This document shows positions 5,599 through 13,002 of a stretch of 27,385 nt of DNA, in pieces. This stretch comes from a virus: the IMG/VR virus record IMGVR_UViG_3300009159_000255, positions 1 to 27,385 of that record; one strand, written 5' to 3'. Every line of letters starts with the position of its first letter. Positions within the stretch are counted from its first letter, which is position 1. The notes beneath the pieces are model-generated. The model made no database searches, was not told the origin of the DNA, and saw only the letters and a list, made by a program, of their open reading frames with translations. The position numbers and the translations under genes are program-made.

Positions 5599-7614
5599 TT
5601 AAAAGTTTATTCTAAGACCTATAGTTCCTGATACACCAGTTAGGTTAGAACTCTTATCTATACCAACTGAAGCATTTAGGAATATGCCTTTTTCAATTTC
5701 AGTGTTTGCTGTAGCACGGATGCTGCCAACAGTTTTGAAATCTTTGCTCTGTGTAACACGACCTTCAACACCAAAATTCTTATCAAAGTCATATCTCAAA
5801 CCAACATATGGATTGAAAGCAGTACTTGATTTTGCAGTTGGAATTGTTGAAAGGAATGGGCTACCACTTTCACTTATTCCGCTGATTGAACTGCTTACTA
5901 CAGTTACACCAACTAGTGGGCGGAAGTCATAGTATGTGTCTGCACTATAAACAGTTACATCGCCATATAGGATCTTTTGATTAAACTTAGCACTGTTTGA
6001 TAATGCAAAGATTGGGAGACTTGTAGTTCCGTTATACTTGCTATAACCAAATCCTACAGCAGTCTTAACCCAAACATCCTTGTCTTTGATGAAAGCGTAT
6101 GCAGTTGCATCATAACTATCGTTTTCAACTTTACTATTGCTTAAGCCACCGCTTTTAGCACTGCCATAACTAACAGCAACTCCAAACTTATTAGCATCAG
6201 CAGTCCATTGATAACCAGCAACTGTGCCGCCATTTGTCATAGTACCTACAGTCTTGTAGTAACTAGCAGTCGGACTAATCCAAGCACCATCATTCTTATT
6301 AATTGGATCAATTAGGAATGGATTAAATGAACGCAACTTAACAGCATTGGCGAATCCAGCATTGTTAAAAGTAGCATTGCTTGAACTTGTGCTACCTAGA
6401 CGCTGCTCACTTGGCTTAACAGTATCTTCATCATATACAGTACCATTAGTCTTCACAACAGTGCTATCACTCATGTCTTGATTAGTAACAGGAGTAACAG
6501 CAACTCTGCTAGTAACTGCCCTTGCATCATACTTGTCAATTGTGCGAGTAACAACGCCAGTTGTGGCAACATTTGTTCTTGCATCTGTTTGTACAATTGC
6601 AATCTGTGTCCATGCACCATAAACAAAGAATGGTGTGCCTTTAATATAAGTTAAGTATGGAGCACCGACTGGAGTTGGACCTGTAGGAACAACAGGAGTA
6701 ACACCGGGCATTGTACAATCTACTGTACACCCCGGGACAGTTCCTGGAATTCCGCCGCCTGCGCCAGAAGTAACAGCAGTAGTTCCTGCGGCTAATGTGC
6801 TTGGCCCAAAAATATAAGCATATTCAAAAGTTACTGATGCACCGGCAGCAAGTGTTGGTAGATAGAACCCAAGACCAATGGTATTATCACCATCGCCAAT
6901 GTTAGTTCCACTATAGTAAGTAACAGGATCTGTAGTCCACCCCGTAACGCCTGCACCTGCGTTAGTTGCAGCAGTATAAAGACCTAGTGCATACTTACTA
7001 ATTAGTGCTTCACTAAACACAACGTTCTTAACACCAATTGGACTAAAGCCCAAAGTGTTTGTAGTTGCTGAACTATCTCCTGTTGCTGCTCTTGCATCCG
7101 GATCTGTAAAACGACCAAAGTATAGATTAGTCATATTAACAGTTGTAGTAAGTTTTGTTTTGATATCTACAACTTTGTCGGGATTATTAAATCTAACATC
7201 GTTAGTTAATGAAAAGTCAGTTGTAGAACCAGTCCATACAACACGATTGTCAAATGTAGCACCACCATAAGCAATACCACTATAGTTTGTTAGAATGCCG
7301 CCAGTAATAGCAACAGCGCCAGTATTATTATTTGTTTTACTAGTAGTTACTCCAGCATCGTTAGTATATTTTACAGTAAAGCCTTCAAACGGACTTCCTG
7401 GTGTTAGATAATCGTATGCTGGGTTAAATGTTCTTGTTCCGGTATTATCATATAAGATACCTGGGGCAGTATTTCCTTTACTGCCAATAGTTCCATAATC
7501 ACTTGTGCCAATTTTAACATAGTCACCGGTTAATGTAAAAACCGTGCCAGTTGTTTGAGCATATGCAGAGGAAGCAAATAGAATTCCTACTGCTGCTAAC
7601 AGATTTTTAATCAC
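5599..7614 (-). CDS. Secreted autotransporter-like outer-membrane beta-barrel protein
   Basis: The 671-residue protein starts with a clear Sec signal peptide: a Lys, a hydrophobic core, and SAYA|Q with cleavage near residue 19-20. A Thr/Gly/Asn-rich beta passenger of about 260 residues follows, then a Gly/Pro-rich linker with two Cys (about 287-320). The C-terminal part of about 230 residues has alternating strands ending in GTIGLRINF, the terminal-Phe signature recognised by BAM. This fits an autotransporter or outer-membrane porin-like protein for a Gram-negative envelope. GTG at 7614 is preceded by GGAGA, and an ATAAATA element lies at 7677-7684. Phages use outer-membrane proteins to block rival phages or alter the surface (for example Lom of lambda); a virion adhesin is the alternative, but the signal peptide argues against that. 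It may have come from a host. Confidence 0.85.
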   Translation of the reverse strand: MIKNLLAAVGILFASSAYAQTTGTVFTLTGDYVKIGTSDYGTIGSKGNTAPGILYDNTGTRTFNPAYDYLTPGSPFEGFTVKYTNDAGVTTSKTNNNTGAVAITGGILTNYSGIAYGGATFDNRVVWTGSTTDFSLTNDVRFNNPDKVVDIKTKLTTTVNMTNLYFGRFTDPDARAATGDSSATTNTLGFSPIGVKNVVFSEALISKYALGLYTAATNAGAGVTGWTTDPVTYYSGTNIGDGDNTIGLGFYLPTLAAGASVTFEYAYIFGPSTLAAGTTAVTSGAGGGIPGTVPGCTVDCTMPGVTPVVPTGPTPVGAPYLTYIKGTPFFVYGAWTQIAIVQTDARTNVATTGVVTRTIDKYDARAVTSRVAVTPVTNQDMSDSTVVKTNGTVYDEDTVKPSEQRLGSTSSSNATFNNAGFANAVKLRSFNPFLIDPINKNDGAWISPTASYYKTVGTMTNGGTVAGYQWTADANKFGVAVSYGSAKSGGLSNSKVENDSYDATAYAFIKDKDVWVKTAVGFGYSKYNGTTSLPIFALSNSAKFNQKILYGDVTVYSADTYYDFRPLVGVTVVSSSISGISESGSPFLSTIPTAKSSTAFNPYVGLRYDFDKNFGVEGRVTQSKDFKTVGSIRATANTEIEKGIFLNASVGIDKSSNLTGVSGTIGLRINF

Positions 7615-7675
7615 AATTTTTCTCCAAATTGATTAAATTTTTCGAAATACTATGATTAATTGAAAAAATACTCTA

Positions 7676-8131
7676 TTATTTATTGCTCTGCATATAATAG
7701 GTTTGTGGGAATATATCTTTCTTAATTACACCATAATCGTTTGGTCCGTGCTTAACAATATAATCATTGCCAGCAGTGTAATTAAGTGGTTCGCCCCAAC
7801 TTGTATTAACAACTCCATCGTGGTCAGCCAACTTAGCTATCTTGATAATTTTCTTTGGTGTTGCTGTGCCATCGCCATTATCGTCATATAGCCCAGCAAA
7901 CTTCTCAGGCGGAATAGGATACTGCTCGCCTTTTGGCCCAGTAATGATCTTATAGCCTGCTTCATACTTAACAGGACCTTCTAGAGTATCTAGTGTTCCT
8001 GCTGAGTCCGCAGTTGTATATTTTACTGGATTGGCTTTCTTATATGTTTCAAACGCACCAGTATCAAACCAGTTGTCGTTAATCGATTCACTTAACATAT
8101 CAAGATACTTTCTGAAAAATTTAGGATCCAT
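7676..8131 (-). CDS. PGDYG-like protein with two related repeats
   Basis: A 151-residue protein whose N-terminus (MDPKFFRKYLDMLSES) resembles a leader seen on several cyanophage proteins. Two related segments follow: residues about 56-86 (YEAGYKIITGPKGEQYPI then FAGLYD) and about 117-146 (YTAGNDYIVKHGPNDYGVI then FPQTYY). The second fits the PGDYG domain pattern of GDYxVxxPxxxYxVxxxxFxxxY, though PGDYG itself reads PNDYG here. Function of PGDYG proteins is not established. The ATG at 8131 has no ribosome-binding site and lies 5 bases from an AATAAATA element, so it may be leaderless. LSES near residue 14-16 fits an (I/L)xE|x prohead-protease site, suggesting virion packaging (inference). Confidence 0.7.
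   Translation of the reverse strand: MDPKFFRKYLDMLSESINDNWFDTGAFETYKKANPVKYTTADSAGTLDTLEGPVKYEAGYKIITGPKGEQYPIPPEKFAGLYDDNGDGTATPKKIIKIAKLADHDGVVNTSWGEPLNYTAGNDYIVKHGPNDYGVIKKDIFPQTYYMQSNK
7677..7684 (-). promoter_or_regulatory. T4-late-promoter-like element AATAAATA upstream of the outer-membrane protein gene
   Basis: The minus strand reads AATAAATA, 7 of 8 matches to the T4 late consensus TATAAATA, 62 bases upstream of the GTG start. It overlaps the stop of the PGDYG-like gene. The spacer is AT-rich and could hold other promoter elements. In an AT-rich genome such matches arise by chance, so this call depends on the recurrence of the core ATAAATA before four other genes. Confidence 0.4.
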
Positions 8132-8136
8132 GTTAA

Positions 8137-8144
8137 TATTTATT
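8137..8144 (-). promoter_or_regulatory. T4-late-promoter-like element AATAAATA adjacent to the PGDYG-like gene start
   Basis: AATAAATA on the minus strand ends only 5 bases before the ATG at 8131, and it includes the stop codon of the upstream gene. If used as a late -10 element, transcription would start at or within a base or two of the ATG, giving a leaderless message. That agrees with the lack of a Shine-Dalgarno sequence here. Confidence 0.45.
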
Positions 8145-8661
8145 TTACTTCGGTGTCTTTAGTATACTGATCCCAATATGTATACTTGTCTTTAGACATA
8201 AGATCATGTAGTTGATGTGTCCATACTCCTGGATTAGTAGCGCCCCAAGTACGGTCGTCTATCTTGATAGTGGTGTTATAGTTAAGCAGACTGATGTAAG
8301 GCAACTTTACGCTGAGCATTGGGACAAAGCGATCATGTTCGCAAAGCCCTGATTCCAGCAAGCCTTCTGCTTGTTTAACATCTAAATCCAAGGTGCACCA
8401 ATAACCTGTATCCAAGCAAGCCTTAATAACATCAGCCCATTTATTCCATTCATCAGCATCATTTACAGCAATATCTGGAAAACTTTGACTTGTGCCAAAA
8501 TAGATATGCTTTACAATATGTAATGATGCTTGCTCCAGAATCTCGTCAATAGGAGGTGTTCCCACAACAAATAATGTAAACATACCGTGACAGATAGTAT
8601 GCTCAACTTCATATCCGGTGAAATATACTACGTTCTGTCGTTCTTCTGTATTCAGTCCCAT
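8140..8661 (-). CDS. Conserved phage protein of unknown function, 173 aa
   Basis: I recall similar proteins in marine T4-like phages but know no function. Visible features are YEVEHTICHGMFTLFVVG (18-35), a HIYFGTSQSFPD stretch, an amphipathic helix around EWNKWADVIKACL, YWCTLDLDVKQAE (107-119), and a strongly conserved-looking C-terminal half with FVPMLSVKLPYI and TIKIDDRTWGATNPGVWTHQLHDL. The Asp/His content and the TLDLDV segment would suit an enzyme or a metal-binding fold, but no named motif is present. Its ATG overlaps the end of the alcohol-dehydrogenase-like gene by 10 bases, placing it in the dpdA operon and making a role in the same pathway plausible. Confidence 0.75.
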   Translation of the reverse strand: MGLNTEERQNVVYFTGYEVEHTICHGMFTLFVVGTPPIDEILEQASLHIVKHIYFGTSQSFPDIAVNDADEWNKWADVIKACLDTGYWCTLDLDVKQAEGLLESGLCEHDRFVPMLSVKLPYISLLNYNTTIKIDDRTWGATNPGVWTHQLHDLMSKDKYTYWDQYTKDTEVK

Positions 8662-9566
8662 ACTAAGTAGCCCCTACTGTATCCTGCCGAACGATTCGCA
8701 CCATCTTCAAAAGCCTGCTGCCATTCTGTATTGCGATTATAACCCCTAGTCCATAATCCGTCAACCTTCAATCCACAGTTTGTCATATATGTTACTGCTG
8801 TAGTCATTGCGGTATAGAATTCTTCATTACGAGGACTTGGACATATTATTGTACAATTCTTCCAAAGTAGATTAGCAAATGAAGTTGTAATTGCAGGATG
8901 CTTCTCTGCTGCCAGCACAACTATGGCGTTATTCTTCAGTACATCTTTTGTGAATACTGTATCATCCTGCTTGAGATCAATTACAACATCATACTGTCCT
9001 GTAGGCTCTTTGGATAGTTCAATGTGATCTTGCCAAAGATGTCGATTGCTATTTCCAACTACGGTAATTGCGCCGTCATATGAATGTATCAGCATAGTTT
9101 GAAACACAATCCAAGATAGGAAACCTGAACCTAGAATTAGCAAACGCTTGTTCTCAGTATTGTATGTAGGGAACCCTTCTGTGGCTACATTGATTCCACA
9201 AGCAATAGGTTCAATAATCCATTTTGGATCAAGTTCTGGAACAACTACAAACTCAAATCTGCCAGTATTGTAGTAATCGCTATATGCTGGTTCGCCACGA
9301 GTTGCTACAAAGTCGCCAACTTTTACAGGCTCTAACCCCTGTCGATTAACCTTTGAGCCAACCTTAGTAACAATGCCTAAGCCTTCGTGCCCCTGCATAT
9401 GAATAGGCAATGGACCAAAGTTACCCTGCATCATATCAATATCGCTGCGACAAATACCTGTCATTGCAGCCTTTACCTCAATCTCATTATCTGTAGGTTC
9501 AGGCTTATCCCATGACGTTTCTACAAATTTACCATCACCTGCTGTATAAAGAATTCTACTTCTCAT
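8652..9566 (-). CDS. Zinc-type alcohol dehydrogenase-like (MDR) oxidoreductase
   Basis: A 304-residue medium-chain dehydrogenase/reductase. GICRSDIDMM (37-46) carries the catalytic-zinc Cys39. MQGHEGLGIVTKVGSKV (57-73) carries the GHE zinc motif (His60, Glu61). KVGDFVATRG follows, and the cofactor domain has LLILGSGFLSW at about 151-161. The structural-zinc four-Cys loop of classical alcohol dehydrogenases is missing and the protein is shorter than the usual 340-350 residues. The substrate is unknown. It lies immediately after a Gfo/Idh/MocA-type dehydrogenase and downstream of dpdA, with an 11-base overlap, so the two probably act in one pathway, such as making a sugar or tailoring a modified base (inference). 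Confidence 0.85.
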   Translation of the reverse strand: MRSRILYTAGDGKFVETSWDKPEPTDNEIEVKAAMTGICRSDIDMMQGNFGPLPIHMQGHEGLGIVTKVGSKVNRQGLEPVKVGDFVATRGEPAYSDYYNTGRFEFVVVPELDPKWIIEPIACGINVATEGFPTYNTENKRLLILGSGFLSWIVFQTMLIHSYDGAITVVGNSNRHLWQDHIELSKEPTGQYDVVIDLKQDDTVFTKDVLKNNAIVVLAAEKHPAITTSFANLLWKNCTIICPSPRNEEFYTAMTTAVTYMTNCGLKVDGLWTRGYNRNTEWQQAFEDGANRSAGYSRGYLVWD

Positions 9567-10446
9567 CGTATGGCCCTAACATATTGTGTATCCAAAGATC
9601 CTGTTCCAGTTGATCTCGCCACCACACTGGATTACTGATGTTTTCGAATGCTGTTTCAATCATCTTCTTATATGCTGAAACAGGACATAGCCCAAGTTCA
9701 AACCGACGTTCCCTGTCGCCAATAAAAGCAATACTTTGATCATCTTGTTCTAAACTACGCCAATTAGCAGTTAGATTATAATGTACTTTTCCAACTCTTA
9801 ATTCAATATTAGCATAATCATCCACGTCGTATAGCCCATCAGGATTGACATTGCCGTATGTTGTATCTAATAGATCTACTAACTTCCACCGCTGTTCTTT
9901 TACAAACTTCAATACATTAGAGTCTTGATATATTGTGGGATTTAATACTGCAACCCAACTAAGCAAATGCGGCATTAGATCTCTGCTAACTCCACCGAAG
10001 CTATAATGACTATTAGTAAACCAACTACCTGGATTTGGTACGCGATTGTAATTGATCCAGTTAATGTTTACATTAGTACTGACATTATTCAACGCCTTAA
10101 AGAATACAAGTTCTTCACGATATTGATTGTTCTTTACCATGATAAACTTAGTTTCGGGACAAGAATCAACCATGATTTTCCAATCGTGTGCTGTCTTAAC
10201 TCCTGGCTTTTCAACAAACACAATTTTGCTATGCGCTGCAACAAAATAAGCAATTTGTTCATGTGTATGATTTGGCGTGCAGATAAAAGCAGCATCAAAT
10301 TTTGGATGAATATCCAATGCTAATCCTATACTTTTAAAGTCAGCAGCGCGATTACCTGTATCAACTGTAACAACTTCGTGTCCTAAATCTTGGAGAACTT
10401 CTTTATAAAGTTCTCCAATGCCCATTCCAATAATTAAACTTTTCAT
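9556..10446 (-). CDS. Gfo/Idh/MocA-family NAD(P)-dependent oxidoreductase
   Basis: A 296-residue protein with a Rossmann N-terminus: LIIGMGIGELY (4-14) as the dinucleotide loop, then DAAFICTPNHTHEQIAYFV (51-69) and IVFVEKPG (75-82), the family's hallmark EKP motif. YSFGGVSRDLMPHLLSWVA (148-166) corresponds to the GGxxxDxxxH region that holds substrate-contacting His in Gfo/Idh/MocA enzymes. The glycine loop is GMGIG rather than GxGxxG with a following Ala, a small variation. Members oxidise or reduce sugars and inositols. The gene begins 3 bases after the dpdA stop and overlaps the MDR gene, so the three are co-transcribed. The actual substrate cannot be deduced. Confidence 0.88.
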   Translation of the reverse strand: MKSLIIGMGIGELYKEVLQDLGHEVVTVDTGNRAADFKSIGLALDIHPKFDAAFICTPNHTHEQIAYFVAAHSKIVFVEKPGVKTAHDWKIMVDSCPETKFIMVKNNQYREELVFFKALNNVSTNVNINWINYNRVPNPGSWFTNSHYSFGGVSRDLMPHLLSWVAVLNPTIYQDSNVLKFVKEQRWKLVDLLDTTYGNVNPDGLYDVDDYANIELRVGKVHYNLTANWRSLEQDDQSIAFIGDRERRFELGLCPVSAYKKMIETAFENISNPVWWRDQLEQDLWIHNMLGPYDEK

Positions 10447-10449
10447 GTC

Positions 10450-11877
10450 TCACTCAAATAGTGCATTAAATTGTGTATTAGCGTTAATTGTCTTCTTACC
10501 AGTATAACCCCGTTGACCTATAATGTCAATCCAAAACTTATTATGTTCGTCAATAAGATCCAAACTGCGTTGGTTGCCGGCATTTTTAATAATTTCATCT
10601 ACAAGTTCACGGAATCTAATTCCCGTATTCTTGCGAATAAGCATGCCTGGTACAACACCCATATCGTACTGTTCATTAGCAGTAAGTACAGCATTGATAT
10701 GCATCCAAACATTATGTGCCATTTGGATAGCATAACTAAAACTATCCCAACTGGTTTTTCCTTCTTTACCTATTAGATTAAGATCGCCTGGAGCGTAGCA
10801 ACAGACGTCATTAACTGTCATATGTTTAGATATATGGCTATCCATAAAGGTAGGGATAATACCGTCACTGCGAGCCACATCTCCATATAGCCTAGTGTCC
10901 GTTGCATATTTCTTGTTGTCGATGCCGGCTTCCATGCCGTAGGTCCATTTTTTGCCATGCTCTATCCTTAGTTGATCATAAACAAGACCTTTAGCATTAG
11001 CCATGAATGGACTTGCACAATCAAAACTAATAGTAAAGTTCTCATTATGGTATTTACGAACAGAACGCTGAATATCAGTTAGCAGTGTAGCCCACTCTAA
11101 CTTACTTGTTCCAAGAAAATGCATCCAATCGTGTGTGCCTTTTTCAAGTAATCCATCACGAATCATTTGTACAATACGACGTAGCACAAGATGAATGTCA
11201 CACATATTCTGACCGCCCATAGCCCACCCATTGAAGTGTGTTTGGGGATACAGTTTTGGATCATTGAAGTCCTTCATTTGATTATACCAATCATCTGCTT
11301 CAGTGTGATTCTCACCCTGTAGCACGTTAAGGAACTTACACTTGCCTGTACGATGCTTCATCCAGTATTCGTTATTGATACGAGTACCTTTTACTGCTTC
11401 CGCGTAAGTACTAATGCCAGTGGCAGCAGCACCAGCAGGACTGCGAGCAACCCAAGCGGGAATATCAAGCACCATACCATAATCCATATAAGCGTCCATC
11501 CAACGCAGAACACCGTCACGCTTAGAATGTGCCTTAGGGCAATTAGGATCTCGCCAATCGCCTGCCCATACTCCCTTACCAATTTGGAATCCACCACTAT
11601 CCCCCAATACAAAACTATTTGGATTACGATTTCGAACCATTTCTTCTTTTTCGTCTGGCCCGACTTCTAGAATTGCGTGACCAGCAGAATACAGACACCA
11701 AGGATAATAAAAGTAACTAATATCCGGATCAAGAAAATCGAGGCCTCTAATACCATTTTGCATTGCTGCTGGTACACGACTTGCTTTCATCTTCTTTCCA
11801 TACTTGCAAATTTGGAAAGTATAAAAACTACTCAGTGCTGGTAAGAATACTGCGTAATCTTTCTGTCTTAGAGACAT
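10450..11877 (-). CDS. dpdA: DpdA-like 7-deazaguanine DNA transglycosylase
   Basis: The 475-residue protein is a tRNA-guanine-transglycosylase relative of the DpdA type, which exchanges guanine in DNA for a 7-deazaguanine. TGT landmarks appear in order: LGDSGGFQIG (91-100) with the base-binding Asp93, FLNVLQGEN (182-190), FNGWAMGG (215-222) and TISFDCASPF (282-291) with the putative nucleophile Asp286. The classical TGT C-terminal zinc site (CxCxxC...H) is not apparent, only Cys359-Cys360, which separates it from cellular TGT. ATG 11877 has AGGA 4 bases upstream; a TTG at 11895 overlapping the previous stop as TTGA also has GAAGGA, so 6 extra residues are possible. It follows gp43 and gp45 and leads into two oxidoreductases. 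folE and queD elsewhere in the window support the role. Confidence 0.9.
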   Translation of the reverse strand: MSLRQKDYAVFLPALSSFYTFQICKYGKKMKASRVPAAMQNGIRGLDFLDPDISYFYYPWCLYSAGHAILEVGPDEKEEMVRNRNPNSFVLGDSGGFQIGKGVWAGDWRDPNCPKAHSKRDGVLRWMDAYMDYGMVLDIPAWVARSPAGAAATGISTYAEAVKGTRINNEYWMKHRTGKCKFLNVLQGENHTEADDWYNQMKDFNDPKLYPQTHFNGWAMGGQNMCDIHLVLRRIVQMIRDGLLEKGTHDWMHFLGTSKLEWATLLTDIQRSVRKYHNENFTISFDCASPFMANAKGLVYDQLRIEHGKKWTYGMEAGIDNKKYATDTRLYGDVARSDGIIPTFMDSHISKHMTVNDVCCYAPGDLNLIGKEGKTSWDSFSYAIQMAHNVWMHINAVLTANEQYDMGVVPGMLIRKNTGIRFRELVDEIIKNAGNQRSLDLIDEHNKFWIDIIGQRGYTGKKTINANTQFNALFE

Positions 11878-11891
11878 ATTATCCTGGGGTA

Positions 11892-12248
11892 TCAAATATA
11901 CATTCCTTCTTCGCCTATTTTATCCATATCTTCTTCGTTTATTTTATCAGTCGGAGAGTTTGACTCAGTCATTGCAGCAGATGCATAACTATGAAATGAT
12001 TTAGACCTATCGCCTTTGCCGTTTATCTTCTTTCCACATTCTTTACATTCCCAAAAATAAGTTTTACTTACGATTGGTTGATACCCATTCCATTTTGGCG
12101 TCCTTGTTATTTCATGTGAACTTGGAGCAAACTTATTTAGACATTGGTTGAAGGAACAAACAATTTGCTCCTCCTCAACCAATCTAATAAATCTAATATC
12201 ATTTTTTAATGGTTTAAGTTGATATTCTTTCTTTTCTTTTTTAGGCAT
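11892..12248 (-). CDS. Small zinc-ribbon-like protein between clamp and dpdA
   Basis: A 118-residue protein starting MPKKEKKEYQ at ATG 12248, which is right after the clamp stop; an earlier in-frame ATG at 12329 would overlap the clamp and is rejected. Four cysteines form two pairs, C31 and C36, then C68 and C71 (WECKECGKK), consistent with a zinc ribbon. The N-terminus is very basic and the C-terminus acidic. No homology is recognised. Its end overlaps the alternative TTG start of dpdA, so it is probably translated with dpdA. A nucleic-acid-binding or replication-accessory function is possible. T4 gp33/gp55-type late factors act with the clamp, but I see no specific similarity to them. Confidence 0.7.
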   Translation of the reverse strand: MPKKEKKEYQLKPLKNDIRFIRLVEEEQIVCSFNQCLNKFAPSSHEITRTPKWNGYQPIVSKTYFWECKECGKKINGKGDRSKSFHSYASAAMTESNSPTDKINEEDMDKIGEEGMYI

Positions 12249-12249
12249 T

Positions 12250-12978
12250 TTACTTGCTCTGTGCTGGCAATATGTACTCGTATACAATAAGCCCACTGTC
12301 AACTGTAATCTGTGCTGCACCTTCGTCACTGAAATTTACAGTCTTATCGCCTGCAAGAGTTAGAATGCCTAAAAATTGAATGATTGGCCAATTCCAACCC
12401 TTTGCAATATTTCCCTTTACACCAGACTGGAATACAAAGTTTCCTGCATGAGTACTATGATCTCCAAAGTAAAATTTTAGATCAGTACCTTCTGTCTTAG
12501 CAATAAACACAGTCTCATCGCTATTGGCTGCTGTCTGAAACTTAAATCGCTGGATATTGGCAATTGTTGGTTCAAAAGAAACATCCCAATTAACACCCTT
12601 AAACTTTACACTCTTCAATTTCTCATTAATAATTTCTGTACTCATAAAACGATAATCATTCTTAAAATCGCCTGATTCATTTTCGAAATGAAGTCCAGTT
12701 GGGACTGTCTCGCCGTTACGATCTTGAGTTTGCAAATCAATCTTTGCATTTTCCTTGTACTCGGGAATATTTAGAATTGTATTCAACTTTTGCATATTTG
12801 GCATTCCGAACACTCCATTAAAATTAGCATTTGGTGTCTTGAATGTACCTTTTAAAATTACACTGCGGTCGTCAGCAGTTGCTTCTACAATAGTACTGGA
12901 ATCATCTCCTGTAATCTTGACTAGAGAGATAGTTAATGGTAGAGTATGCGACACAATGTCGAGTAGAAAATCTTTCAT
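12250..12978 (-). CDS. 45: Sliding clamp (DNA polymerase processivity factor, gp45-like)
   Basis: The 242-residue product fits the T4 gp45 clamp (T4 is 228). It shows a helical start FLLDIVSHTLP followed by strands, a central LKSVKFKGVNWDVSFEPT segment, and DLKFYFGDHSTHAGNFVFQSG. The end ILPAQSK is typical of marine phage clamps. gp45 forms a trimeric ring that tethers the polymerase to DNA and in T4 also activates late transcription. ATG 12978 has AAAGGA upstream, and TATAAAAT about 33 bases from the start could be a -10-type element without a clear -35. It lies two genes after the polymerase, in the same direction, as expected for a replication module. The ATAAATA motifs found elsewhere would match clamp-dependent late transcription. 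Confidence 0.87.
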   Translation of the reverse strand: MKDFLLDIVSHTLPLTISLVKITGDDSSTIVEATADDRSVILKGTFKTPNANFNGVFGMPNMQKLNTILNIPEYKENAKIDLQTQDRNGETVPTGLHFENESGDFKNDYRFMSTEIINEKLKSVKFKGVNWDVSFEPTIANIQRFKFQTAANSDETVFIAKTEGTDLKFYFGDHSTHAGNFVFQSGVKGNIAKGWNWPIIQFLGILTLAGDKTVNFSDEGAAQITVDSGLIVYEYILPAQSK

Positions 12979-13002
12979 AATTTGTCCTTTACTTTCTTTA
13001 TT

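Noticed and set aside
10450-11877. The transglycosylase as a queuosine tRNA TGT
   Set aside because: The canonical C-terminal zinc motif is missing and the gene sits in a phage replication region; DpdA is the better fit.
12249-12329. Longer start for the zinc-ribbon gene at 12329
   Set aside because: It would overlap the clamp coding region by 80 bases and has no ribosome-binding site; ATG 12248 follows the clamp stop directly.
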